Below, in pieces: positions 23,762 through 35,659 of a stretch of DNA of 64,000 bases. Position 1 is the stretch's first letter. The number at the start of each line of letters is the position of its first letter. The stretch comes from Plicaturopsis crispa FD-325 SS-3 (lineage: Eukaryota; Basidiomycota; Agaricomycetes; Amylocorticiales; Amylocorticiaceae). The stretch is from assembly GCA_000827205.1 (NCBI GenBank), contig KN832560.1:1577503-1641502 (forward strand). The letters run 5' to 3'. The notes beneath the pieces are model-generated. The model was not told the origin of the DNA. It worked only from the letters and a program-made list of their open reading frames with translations, and searched no databases. The translations under genes were made by a program, and so were the position numbers.

Positions 23762-25100
23762 TGCGTCTATCCATACATATTAGATTTACGATCGATCTGA
23801 GAATGGATATTCTCGCAGGCCCGAAGGTCGTGTCCAGACGTTGTATCCGTGTAAGGAGGACGGTATGTTGCAGTTTTAGTGTGGAAGAGAATTGGCGCGG
23901 GCCGCGATTCCCACCCGAACCGCGAATACGGGTTGCGCCACGGATACAAATTTATGATGGGTTATATATCCTCGGCCATCGCGCCGCGGCGCCGGACGTT
24001 GTGCACGCCGACAAGCGGTTGTTTCCCACTTCCTTCCCCGCCGGGAACCCCCTGTCAACATCCGTCGTGACTCGTCGCCAACGCTGCGTAGCTCCTCATC
24101 AAGTATATCTTACTATCTCCTCTCCAAGATACACGGTAGAGTGCTGCATCCTTGGCGTTGAATTGTGATCGTGTGGACTGACTGTCGTACCTCGTAAAGT
24201 TGGAACCGGAGGGCCGAAGCGAGGACTGACCGTCCAGGTTTCGCAGAGCTTTTCCACCCCGAATCTACCGGCAACCTCTCGCGAGTGGGACCCATTGGAC
24301 TGTTGCTGAACGCGTTCGGCGTCCGGATGACATGAGCACCGTAAGTGCTTTCCCGGTGGTGTGTTCTCAAGGCTTACCGTAGACTCATTGGGAAATGCAT
24401 TGACTAAACCGGCAACACTGTTGGCAGTCTGCAAGATGACAGGACCATGCGGACGTCCTCACATCGTTGACTGGCTATAGTGGCGTCCTCCATCCGTGCG
24501 CGGCGACTAGGACGCGCACGACGACTACGGTACAGACCCTGGGCATCGCGTTACCCCCAAACTACGATGATGGCGTGGGGAAATAGCAGACGAGTACACG
24601 TACGAACGTCGAGCTCGTCTACCCGCGCTGCGCCCCATCGTGAGGGCTGTGGCGCACTCCATCGCCGCATCCCATCTCGGCAGCCTGGAGAACGCGCTCG
24701 CGACCGTATGTGGTAGCCGGCTGTAGAAAAGTCGCCGATGGGGTGCATTTCCTAGGGTCGGTGTAAGGTTTGCCATGCTCCATACAGTACTTGTTTAAAG
24801 TACATCACTATATCACAAGCTCTCTCATCGTTGTTGTTGTTTTTGTACCCGTGGGGTGGGGTGAATGGAACAATGCGTGCTCGTCCATACAGAGTAAAAA
24901 ATGTAGAGTGTAGGCGTCTCCCAACGGGACTCGACTAGACAACAATCCGTGACGTATGTTGAGTTCCACTGGGCGAATTTAATGTACTAAGTATACTAGG
25001 GGCACATGCATGTCGCAAAACAATGAAGCCACAGGCTAGGTATACAAGCACTCCCGTTCACCCGCGCGCGGACCAAAATCCAATGTCGCCTGGCCGTCGC
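23762..25100. other. No supported gene; flank of the Tnp2 element
   Basis: Only short overlapping ORFs without domains. The 5' terminus of the CACTA element should lie in here, but no inverted repeat to the 18840-19480 side was convincing. Confidence 0.4.
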
Positions 25101-25107
25101 TCGTCCA

Positions 25108-26134
25108 TCACGTTGGCCGCCCTCGACCACCGCCACCATATATGCCAGGGTCGACTGGACCAGTGTAAAAACCTTCCCCCCCAGTGCTGAGGAGGCGAAA
25201 GGCATTCCAGGCGGGACGGTCGACATAGACGTATGCCGCATCAACAGGAAAGTCAAACCAGAGCGAGAGCGAGGCGATACATATAATCACGACTGCTGTG
25301 ATCATGCCAGATAGGAGTATGTTGTGTATGCACTTACAGACACGACTATCGCCACCAACGGTATCGTCCCCATGATGCTCCGTCAGGTTCATGCTATGAT
25401 GCTGATCCGCGGCCGTCGACGCTAGGGGATCCAGGTCGACAGCAGTGTAGTAAATTGCACATTTCGGCGCGTTCACAGGATCTACTGCTGGCGAGACATG
25501 CGGGGATTGCTGCGGCGTCCGGGTCCCTATCGCGCCTGCCTGAAGGTTGCCGCACATTCCTTGCGCGAGTCCTGGTTTAGCAGACGCGTGGGAAGAGCGC
25601 GGCGCGTGTGCATCGGAACGCTCTGTACATTTGATGGTTTCCGTCGTTTCTCGCGTGGTATTGGATCCAGGATAAATCGAGAGTTGGGACTGGCCATCTG
25701 GGTTGGCTGCCGATACAGAGAGTGGCATAGACCGGAGGAAGGGTGGAGGGATTCGAGGCGGATCAGAGGCGGATCGAGCGCGACTGAATTTTGACATAGG
25801 TAACCTGTGTCTCGACAGCTACACGAAAACGTCAATATATCGACGTGAGCTTGGGGCAGATGCCCCATCTAACACTCACCTGGGTCTGGCTGGAGGGGCG
25901 CTGGTGGCACCCACCATTGTGCACATCTTTCCGCAAAGACCTCATCCGGATAGGGACCAACTCTTCAAGCAACTCCGGCGTAATGTGATCGTCGCCCAAT
26001 CCCGAGATTGCTAGCTTCTCCTTGAGGGCAATCGTCTCGGTATGTATGAAAGCACGCTCCAGTTCGGTCTTCTCATCGTGCGAGGGTGTCACAGGAAGTT
26101 CCAAGCGGCTTCGTGGTTTGTCGGATCCATGCAT
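25108..26134 (-). CDS. Single-pass membrane protein, unknown function
   Basis: Not recognised. Exon 1 (26134 to about 25878) encodes a charged N-terminus (MHGSDKPRSRLELPVTPSHD) with helix-like KTELERAFIHTETIALKEKL. It splices to an exon whose acceptor is just before LSRHRLPMSKFSRARSASDP, in matching phase. The C-terminal half has one membrane segment (SGMITAVVIICIASLSLWF, nt about 25320-25260) and a Gly-rich end (YGGGGRGRPT). The Ser/Pro/Thr-rich stretch before it suggests a cytoplasmic or secretory-side linker. A possible 42-nt intron (gtaagt...cag, about 25345-25304) lies in frame just before the membrane segment, so its retention would only lengthen the protein. Total is about 320 residues. 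It is divergent from the plus-strand JmjC-like gene, with about 500 bp between the two starts. Confidence 0.55.
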
Positions 26135-26633
26135 CTGCTAGAATGCTCAGTTCAATAAACCTGCGTTTTTTTAGTACAGGACGAAGGCAGTCGTACCGGT
26201 GGGGTTTACACGTTGATGAGTATTTAGATAGGAGGGTGTCTTCATGCTTGTGCTAACGGCCATCTTCCGTCTTTATCGAGCCAACAGTCTTTCTTTCGTG
26301 AAGTTACAGAACGACGAGCTAGAGAGGTGAAAGGGGCTGCCAGTGGTAACTCGGAGATCAGCGTAACTATAAGTTGCAACCTAAGTCTTTCAGCTTTCAA
26401 CGGGCCACAGGATAGGGGCACCGCCGCACCGGTTCCCGATTCGGCGCCGCGCATGGGTTATAGTACCGGGTTATAATACGACGACGCCAGAACTTCAACA
26501 TTCAAACTCTCGCGCTCAAGCTCCCAAGTCTCCATCCAGCCTCTGGCCAGGGTTGCTGTTGCATTCTCAGGTCCAGTCTCCAATTCATAGATAACCCACT
26601 TCGTCCGACCTATCGTTTCCGCCTAATATTAAC

Positions 26634-29600
26634 ATGGAACCCATGCTGCTCAAAGAGGGCACTTTGCCCGTCAAGAAAGGCGGTGACCCCCCTGGCGTGA
26701 CGACGGGTTCCACAAACGAAGCGTCCACGCGCATCACCTTCAACCACTACACATCTACTGGCCCTCCTCCAGACACGTTTGGGTCCGTCGGCGATATTTC
26801 TTTTGACTTCCAGGCGGGTGCCGTCTACCTGAAGCTCGAAGCTCACTGGCAGCAGTGGCAAGGTCCGTTACCAGACACCCTAGACCAGCAAATCGTCCAC
26901 CCATGGTTTCCAAAACGCGTTTTGTGGGTCAGTGAGACGACAGCTAATTGGGTCGAGTGGAGGACGTTACGGACAAATCGTTCCGCAGCCAGACGGGCCG
27001 GCCATGACCTGACTGTCCGCGGCATGCTGGACCGCTTCCACAAATATCATTTCTCCCCAGGAAATTTTCGAACGGGAAAGAGAAAACTCTATGAAGAGAG
27101 TTCTTTAGATGCGGCAAAGCGATCCCGGACAGAAGTATCTATTGCTCCTCCTCCACCGCCTGAGGCTATCTTCGGTAGGGGAACCCATACACTAGAAGGC
27201 GCCACAGCCTGTATGTTCAATTCAAGTTTATGCTTGGTTGCACTCCCTTGCTGACGTTCGTATTCATTCTCAAGTTCCTAATTCGCCGGAATATATGCGA
27301 GGCACCTCTATCAACATGCACATGGGTGTTAGCAAGCAATTAGATGGGCAAAATTCATCGTTACAACTCCGTGAGTATCTGATTTCCCTGAAAACCCATA
27401 GCGTGCGTCGAAGTTCTTATCGCGAAATTCACCAAAGCCACCAATTCGTCCCAACCTACCTCTACGGGCGCCTTTCACTTCACTCCCGCTATATTCAGTG
27501 ACGCAGGAAATCGCATCAATTCGCCCTCGTATCAACACAGTGACAACTCGATTCCTCCTCGCGAACTCCCCGAAGACTCCAACGATCCCAGCACCGCTCA
27601 TGCGCTGTCCGAAATGTCCAGGATCTCTTCCATAACCCCTACCAGCACTGAGTGGGATACGTCTCATAGCGCGGAGAATCTATCAGTAGGGCTCATAGAC
27701 GCGGATATGGACTCTGAGATTCCCTCCGGACGTGAACATCCTCGTTCGTCGGAGAGAGAACAGGAGAGCAGTTTTGTGGACAGATTACAGGAAGTTCTGG
27801 ACAAGGCGACGGAAGCCTTACGCGATACGGAGGCTAAGATGCAAATGGAGCGAGAGGCGATGGCCTCTGAGTTCCAGAAAAAACTCGAGGAAGTGGTCCA
27901 TCACATGCAAGGCCTGGAGGTCACGAAGCGGTCTCTCCAGCAGACAGAAAGCGCCACCGCGGGGCCGGAAAGTCCAGAGTCCTCCGCTATCCCCGCACAT
28001 GGTCTCTCACCTGCCGCACCTCCGTCCATGGACCAGAACCGCGCCTCTTGGTTCACCAAAAACCGCGAAGGTTCAGAATTCCCGCTTGGGACGCCAACAA
28101 TTTCCTTCCCCGATGGCATTTCAGAAGTCTTCGTGCCATTTTCGCATAAGGACCCTAGGCAAGATCATGTGAGTCCTACAATAAAACAGCCAGTGTATCA
28201 TCTCATATTCTACCTGAAGGACGCTAAGGCGGTGAGGCTAATGTCAGAAGCTCCTTCTGCGGTTTCTGGCCTAGACCCTGCTGTAGAGGTCCTGGAGGTT
28301 CCAAAGGCGATGTTCGATCTTCCGCGCCCACACGACCCCACTTATGACGTCCGCGTCCGAGAAATTGTTCTGTATCGTTGCCAACTATCTGATACCATTC
28401 GCCAAAAGCTAGCTATGAACAGGCCCATCATTGTGAGAGGCTGGTCCCCCGACGCCCCTGTGCCCTTCACTTTGGAAGGGGTAAAATCTTTCAGAGGCTC
28501 GCTCCAGCAGCCAGTGCAAGTGCAAGGTCAGTAAAGATCTAATGTCTCGTCACATCTCTGGGCTTATTTCAGGCTAGATGCGCACATGCGAATGGAAGAA
28601 GCGACGTCGCGCAAGAAGACGAAGAACGGGCCAGCAGATATCCACCAATATGTCGATTTAGAAACATTCATTCGTGATGCTGAAAACCCCGAGAAGTGTC
28701 AAAACTATATGGATAGCCCCGAGTTTCGAGGCACAGCCCCGTTTTTCATCAGGTAAGCCTTTTGAACTCCGTCAATGCTTTTTAAACGACGCAAACTGAT
28801 AATATTCGCATGCGCAGTGATGTTGCAGACGACACGAAGTCGTATCAAGTCACTGTCGACAATTCTTACACAGAGTATCCAATTCCCCGAGACGATGACC
28901 ACGGAGTCAAGTGGAAAAAGAATTTGAAAGCCCAGGTCGTACGGGGTATGCAAGTCATCCCGTACGATATGTGGCGGTTGCTTTCTTGGCACCTGTATAC
29001 CCATGGCGGGTACTACACATATCCCCACCATGATGCTAACGGATACGCCACGTGGATACTTGTCCGTTCAGGTTGCAAAATATGGGGATTGATAGTGCCG
29101 ACGGTCACAGATGATCACGATACTCGGCCGAAGCTATTCAAGTTCTTCCGCAAGCTCTTGACGTCTCCAGGAGTTCATGAGTATCGCAAGCATTCAAAGC
29201 TTTCCACTATTGCCTTAGAGGAGGGCGATGTATTGTGCGTCCGTCTCTTATGCTCCTACGAGTGTTTCTGACCTACTCGTCGAAAGTATCCAGCCCCCGG
29301 GGTATTGGCACGAAGTATACACGCCGGTCAAGTCAATAGTATCCGGGGGTCATTTTTTGTGCTACGATACTCTTCATTTGACGGAGCAATGCCGGGTCCT
29401 AGCCTCGACATCAGCTCTCACTTCTACCAATGCGGAGCATCCTGGTATAGACCGAGCGCTCTCGCGTATGGCGATCGCTTTGCCAATTATGGGCCAAGGT
29501 CGCCGTGAGTGTTCTCTATATCTCCACCCACTCACGATGCTGATTTATGGCTAGGTATTCCCCTGAGACCCATCGCAGCACTTCGCGCGATGCTCAAGGA

Positions 29601-29865
29601 CCCCGCAAAGTACAAATCACAAGCCAATAAAAACACCCCGGAGTCCCATGACATACTCTACGTACCGAAAACCGATTTTTTGGGACTGGAAAGTGAGGCT
29701 GAAAGGCTGGCGGGGTTGAAGATTGCGGAGAGTATCCTTTGTTCTACTGGCGCCTCCGATGACACATTGCGCGAGCTCGTGGAGAGAGCAGGTCCAGGTT
29801 GGTGCCATCCGGGTGATGTTGTTCTCGAAGACCAACATCTCTTGAAGGCTGCTTCATTGATGTAG
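26634..29865 (+). CDS. JmjC-like (cupin) domain protein with coiled coil
   Basis: Likely an Fe(II)/2OG-type oxygenase or a derivative of one; the substrate is unknown. Seven exons join in phase: 26634 to about 27209, about 27275-27370, about 27409-28528, about 28575-28750, about 28819-29228, about 29285-29500, and about 29555-29865. They give about 970 residues. The N-terminal part has a compact region (HPWFPKRVLWVSETTANWVEW) and a basic patch (GKRKLYEE...AAKRSR). A coiled coil follows (DRLQEVLDKATEALRDTEAK ... FQKKLEEVVHHMQGLE). The JmjC-like core has NRPIIVRGW, THGGYYTYPHHDANGYATW (HHD, a plausible HxD iron pair), SGCKIWGLI, EGDVFIQPPGYWHEVYTP (plausible distal His) and GGHFLCYDTLHL. JmjC-like families of this shape are expanded in Agaricomycetes. 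Catalytic activity is inferred only from the H, D and H positions. Confidence 0.75.
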
Positions 29866-32276
29866 TACGCGTTATATGTACGATTCATTTATTCCGGCGC
29901 ACGGACTGGTCGATCGGCGGTCATTACCACTGAGAAACAAACCTCAAGCCGCTGCCGGCTCGATGGCTGCTCGAATATGGTGTCCTCTGCACGCACTAGT
30001 ACTGTTTTCTATTCCCAGTGTAAATGTTTACAGTCAATGTTCATAGAATTGATATTCGGTGTATGGTGTGGAACGGTTGAAACCACAGTATCAACACACG
30101 CGGCGGGACAAGGTGAAACTCGCCAGTGGGCGCAGTGCAACCCCTTCAATCCCCCCAGAATTGCACCATCCGAGCTTCGGGCCTAGAAAGGGGACTGGAT
30201 TTATCTGTTTGATGTTACGGTGGTGTCGGCTCGGCGGTATACAACCAGCGGACCAATGAGACAGGCCTTAGCTTTAGGCCAAGAATCGCACACACTACAG
30301 CGTGACGACGCGATGGCGCGGAGGTCTACAACAAGCCTGAGTTAGCGAGATAAGTTTTAACGATATATTTCACAAACCTTCTCGCACGCTCAACGCAGAC
30401 GTATTCGGCTTTTTGAACGAGCTGGGGCATAGAATTCAGCAAGTGGTGCGCCAAGTGGCGACATCTGGGGCTTACTGCTGCAATATTCCTCAACATTGTT
30501 GATGTCCCCACTATGCCACAGCAAATCGACGTGTGCCTCGAGCCCAGTAGCCGGACTCAGCAGGCTTTGCGATCCGCGGTGCTGACATCGAGCCAAGCAA
30601 GAGCCAAGTAATATCTTTGAACTGACTGAGTCCCAGCAATCCGAGAACAGAAGGCGAAGGGCATACGCAGCGCTTCTGTCTAGGCTAGCACTGGACAACA
30701 CGTCGCAGCACGTCCGTTGCCTCTGTGTTCGGCATTCATGTCGTCGGTCGGGGCTTGGGTGCTTTGGAGTCGCTGTACGCGCCTGCTTCGTGTTAATTGT
30801 GAACGGCAGTGGTTTTGGACATGGATTCGCATCCAGCAGAGAGTACACGCATGATTAAAGCAGATATATTGGGCGTAAAATGCATGCAGAGGTAAAAATT
30901 GGGTGCAGAGGCTGCAAATCTCACCCCTTCGAAACCCCGCGGCGCTGTTGAATCTCCGATTAAAAAAACGGCCTTGGAGGTGCGTCGGGACTTGGAAAGT
31001 AGACTCGTCGCAATCGGCTCTTGGATAGTGAAGCTCCCGCCCGCACAGCGCCTGTCCTCAGTCAATATTTCAATCCTTAGGCTTTATTGCAGCAACCAAT
31101 TACTACCGTCATGGCTCGCTGCATCATGAGCATCCGATGTGTATGCAAACCACGCAAACCACGTACGAAACTTCTCGATTGCACTTGCACTCTCATGGAT
31201 ACCGTTGACGCCAGTACAGAGCCCCCGCCTCGCCGATCTCTACGCCTTATACACAAGGAGATTGCGGTGATTCCTTGCTTCCCACAGATGCAATGAGAGC
31301 CCTTTCACTCAATTACAGTAGGCCACACGCGTACGAATTTCAAAACTGAAACTAGCACTGAAGCTTGAAATCGAGTAACTGGTGAGCGCATTGAAGGTTC
31401 GTGGATTACGCTGTACAACTTATACCAGCATGCGTCAACTCCCTTAGACTCGAGAATATCGCGACATCCGTCTGCCGCTACACCCTACGTGATCTGAGAG
31501 TTGGGTAGTAGTATCTGCATTTGGGTTTGCTACTCAGTGTGTCCCTACGGCGTAATATCCATATGTTTGTACTCCACCTGTCCGCTTGCTGTCCACTAAG
31601 AGAACAGTGTATATTCCCACCATACATGCGTCGCGCGCTTCCTGTGTAGTCCCACCCGCCCGGTGTGATACATGCATGCACACTAACAGCCTTGTTCCGT
31701 ATTGTCCGACGAAGAGCCCACTCTGACCGCTTGGTAGCTGTGGCATTTGCGGACAATCTTTGGACAAGTCCAATCGCCGGTGAGCCTGGCATTATGTAGC
31801 AGACTTCACTAGACTGACAAGTTGGCAGCTGACAGACCTGGTCCCTTCCCAGCTCGCGTGGATGCCTAGTATGAGTCTCCCTGCTCTATTCTGACATGCC
31901 CCGCGCACGGCTGGATCTGGATTTGCGTGGCTTGCTCGGCCGTAGCACTCAAGTTGCTCGGTCATAGCGATGCGGGCCCGCACTATCGACGCTGGGCGGT
32001 AAGTATAACGCACTCGCTGGTGGCGGCGGCGCACCAACGTCTGCCGGGCATCACCCCTTGTATGCCCTTCTCTCGGTGTACTGAATGTATCCAAAACAGT
32101 AGATCTTGACAAGATCATGCGATAAATAAATTCTGTACAACTGTGACATACATGCGCAGTGGACGTGCACTACATTATTCAGTATTGGTATACGCTGACC
32201 GTGCGAGATATCGATGTTCGCGACATGAGCTTGAGCTCGACTTTATGGCGTCGGAGGACGATGGCCAGCGTTACTC
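29866..32276. other. Gene-poor interval
   Basis: About 2.4 kb between the JmjC-like gene and the first F-box-like gene. The longest ORF (30848-30390, minus, 152 codons) has no domain, coherent codon pattern or start context. I see nothing that I can support here. Confidence 0.45.
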
Positions 32277-34000
32277 TCACCGGTGTCGAAATAGCTGTGC
32301 CGTACGACTTGTCTCCTCTGTTCGAATATCGCTGAAAATACGAAGAAGCCTCTCTACATCTCCCCAGAGCCTGGCGTAGCTCCCCATGCATTCCACCGAC
32401 ATGTCCAACGCGGGGCCAACCAGGGAGCAGGTATCCTCCGTCCATGCGCTGATGCGAGTCAGACTTGGCATTATTCCTGCCAAACAAGCAGCGAGTACGA
32501 CCTCACTTCCGCACTCTATCGGGGAGTTGCCAAGATTGAGTGTCGTTATCATACTGTTTGGCTGTGGCTCCGCGCAGTAGGGTGGGAAGCTCTGCCAATG
32601 CGAGCTCATGACAATTCCCAGATAGGAGAGGCGGGGGCAGAGACTAAGAAGGGCCGTTAAACCGTGAAATGTGATTCCCGACGGCTTTAACCATCCGTAG
32701 GTGGATGAGAGATGAAGATGCTCCAAGCTCGGCCAGGCCTCCGCGATCATCAATATGTCAAAGTCGTCCAAATCGAATCCGGTCGGGGTGTCGCAATTGA
32801 AACAGGTGAGGGCATGGAACGGCAACAACGTCGCCGGCAATGTGGCACACACTACAGCGTCCCGCGGCCGGTCGAGAGGCATGGGGCGGCACCCAGGGCC
32901 TCCGAACGACAAAGTGATGTGACTGAGAACATCCTGTGCGCATCTTTCGCGTACTGCCTCGAAGAAATGAAGTAAATCATCTGCGAGGCTCGAAACCCGA
33001 AACCCTTGGGTTCCTTGCGCAGTGATGTTGATTTCTTCGAGTAGAGGAAAGCAGACGGCGAAAAGAGGCATTAAATGGCGGATGGCTTCAAGGCGAGTGA
33101 TTTCGAGTGATCTCAAGGCAGGGAAGCGAGGGGCTGGGAACGCCTCCGAGAAATCGCTGAACATGAATTTCGCGAAGCTGCAAGGAACTGGGTACGCGTG
33201 TCCGATCAGATCGACGGGTTCCTCTGGCCATTGGAACTCGAGGTGCTGTAGGTGAGAGAGGGTGGACAACTCGAGGAAAGCTTCCGCAGTCAGAACGCCG
33301 CAGATTAAGGCTCGGAGAGTGGGCCAGGTCTCTTTGAAGCGCCGGATGAGAGAGGCGTCGACCCAAAAATCGTTGATGACTAGCTGCGAGAGTCTGGGCA
33401 CTGGAGACGGGGTGGACGACAGCGCGTTGACAAAGCGTGTGGCGCTTCTCTCCTTGTCAAAATGCCCCAGCTTCAGGCTGACAATGCTACGGCTCAGGTA
33501 GAGTCTACCCAGGGGGACCGCCAACCCAGTCAGCTCTAGGTAGCGCAAATTTCGTAGAAGGGGAAGATGAGGAGCAGCGCTCGTGATCGCCCGTCGCCGC
33601 GAGTCATCGTCCACACGATATACATGTCCTGAAGCCCGGATCTCCATGATGTACGCCGCAAGGAGGATCGGTCTGACCCAGTCATCTGCGGTAATTTGCC
33701 GACGAAGGCGCTGAGGGTTTTATAGTGAGCCACGGAACAAAGACATTGAATTGCAAGAGGATTCGAGCTTACCAGTTGATCAGGAAGCCCATCTTCTTGC
33801 TCTTTCTGCCATAAGTCATCGCCCATGGTAAGCAGAAGGTCCGTAATGGTCGGACCACTTCTCCAAAGGACAGGGAGAGCAACGCTGTATGCGGATTTAC
33901 AGCTCAGGGCGAATTGAAGTAGGGGATAAACGCCATGATCTTGGCGGATGTATTCCGAGACAAGAGGCAAAACCCTCTGCGGCTGTAAGCGCGGATTCAT
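32277..34000 (-). CDS. F-box-like leucine-rich protein 1
   Basis: Probable substrate adaptor of an SCF ubiquitin ligase, by family resemblance. Exon 1 begins at the ATG at 34000 and carries an F-box-like start (LLQFALSCKSAYSVALPVLW) followed by MGDDLWQKEQEDGLPDQL. A 60-odd-nt intron (about 33774-33714) joins it to RLRRQITADDWVRPI. The rest is leucine-rich with irregular repeats (LRYLELTGL, LSQLVINDFW, LQHLEFQWPEEP, LEHLHLSSTYGW, LSLCPRLSYLGI). Length is about 555 residues. It is the most upstream of four minus-strand paralogs in this window, all with an intron at the same place. The F-box assignment rests on the pattern, not on a profile score. Confidence 0.7.
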
Positions 34001-34233
34001 GAGTGTAGATGAAGAAGCACAAGGAAGCAGCGAGCAACTTGAGAGGAAATCCGAAGGACACTATCGTCAGTCGAGGGCAACGCAGCACGGATCGTAGACA
34101 CTCACCACGACTAGGGCTCGATCTCGAGGGGGAACAGAGGGTGCACGACTTATATTTATTGAACACGCTGACCGCGCCGGTTGCTCGACGTGGGCGATGC
34201 GTGTTATCCATGAGTTTCATCCAACTCATTTAA

Positions 34234-35655
34234 CCCAGCTATCGCTACTGGGCAGTGGCCATGGGTGCGTTCGGAGAGAATTCTACGGCCATGCGTGCGC
34301 GTGCAATTGATGCGGTGCCATTTTCCCGGGAAATTCTGCCTTAAATTTCACTTGTACGTTTGTGAATACGAATAAGGATCTGGCCAAAGCAGTGACTGCG
34401 CCACAATTAGTATGCGAAAGGACACAAGGCGCATATACCAAGATGATGCCTGGTACTTTTCGGAGTGACGAGGGAAGCCAAGATCTATGAGGTGATCTGG
34501 GCGAGAAACCTACTTGGTTATCATGTTCTCCGGACCCGGTCGATCGCGACGGCCTCGTGCCCGTCCCGCGTCTCCGACGTCCGTTCAAGATATATCGCGA
34601 TCGTCGGAGCCATGCACGAAATGATCCCCCGATGAAGAGGTGGTTTCTTCTGGTCTTTCCCCCCTCACTCAACTCACGGAACTCAACGAACTCTGGACCC
34701 AGAAAACCGCAGTGAGTGCATCCTCTCTTTTGGAAACACGCATGAAGCTTTCCGCTGTACGGTATTGAGCGGGGCGCTCTGCCGTGCAGCGAGGTCGCGC
34801 TCGGGTCCCGCGCTGCGCCGATCGTGCAGTGTTGAGCGGGGCGCTCCACTGTGTGGTCGGAAAAGTGTCGTCTGTACGGTATTGAGCGTACTGTGGTGTC
34901 AGCTATTGCGAAAAGGACTCCTTACCTCGCGCTCAAGTGCGGTCGCATGAACCGGGTGCGCTGTTTGACAGCGCCCTATGCAAAGGGGCACACCAGTGTA
35001 GGGCACTCGCGTGAAGCCCGCGCGTGTGGGCGATTAGGCATGGTGCGGCCGCTGGAACACACTGGCGTGGGGCATTTGCGAACGTCCGCCGGCATGCATA
35101 TGGGACTGGCTGGCCACCGATTCGCCTGCGCTTGCATGGATCCGGAGCGGTGTGCGAGGTCTGCAACGTCGAGGCTCAGGGCAGCGCGCCGGAGAATGAG
35201 GTGGCGTACGCACCGACGTGGGGAGTCGCTGGGGTACACTCTCGTGAGGTGGTCGGCTGGCGCGGAGTACCAGCGTACGCTAGAGTGGATATGCCGCGCG
35301 TTGACGTGGGTTGTACGTGCGCGGGCGCGTGGTTGGCGTACGCGGGGGGTGCAAAAGGACTGCGCTATATATGTGGATTAGAAACAAAAGAGAGTAGTTC
35401 GACCTTACTTTGAGATGATAAGTGCAACGGTTGCCGGAACACCTTGAGCTTGCACGACTGAAGACTGAAGGAGACAGTGTGGGGCTGGGACATGCGTACG
35501 ATGTACAGTGGTGGATGCCTGGGGCCTGAGCAAGCAGTCTGGCAGTGAGCGTAATGGTAGCGATATTATCGACGCAGGTAGAAATCAATGTGGCGACTTG
35601 ATAGAGCGTTGACTGGTTTTTGACATCTTTATACTTCGCTGATTGGCAGTCATTT
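34234..35655. other. Intergenic stretch with a local GC-rich repeat
   Basis: No supported gene. Near 34755-34900 the words ggtattgagcg/gttgagcggggcgctc recur three times (about 34760, 34830 and 34880), mixed with gccgtgcag/gtgcagtg. Further on (34980-35340) the DNA is GC-rich with ORFs open in several frames on both strands, which argues against real coding. Confidence 0.4.
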
Positions 35656-35659
35656 GTCG

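Noticed and set aside
19145-24480. cactata near 19151 and tatagtg near 24475 as CACTA termini
   Set aside because: Only about seven bases agree, and the adjacent triplets do not form a target-site duplication.
30390-30848. Minus-strand ORF of 152 codons as an F-box-like relic
   Set aside because: It lacks the F-box-like start, the LW motif and the leucine-rich pattern of the nearby family.
34283-35413. ORFs of 129-188 codons on both strands
   Set aside because: High GC leaves several frames open at once; no splice logic, domain or conserved motif.
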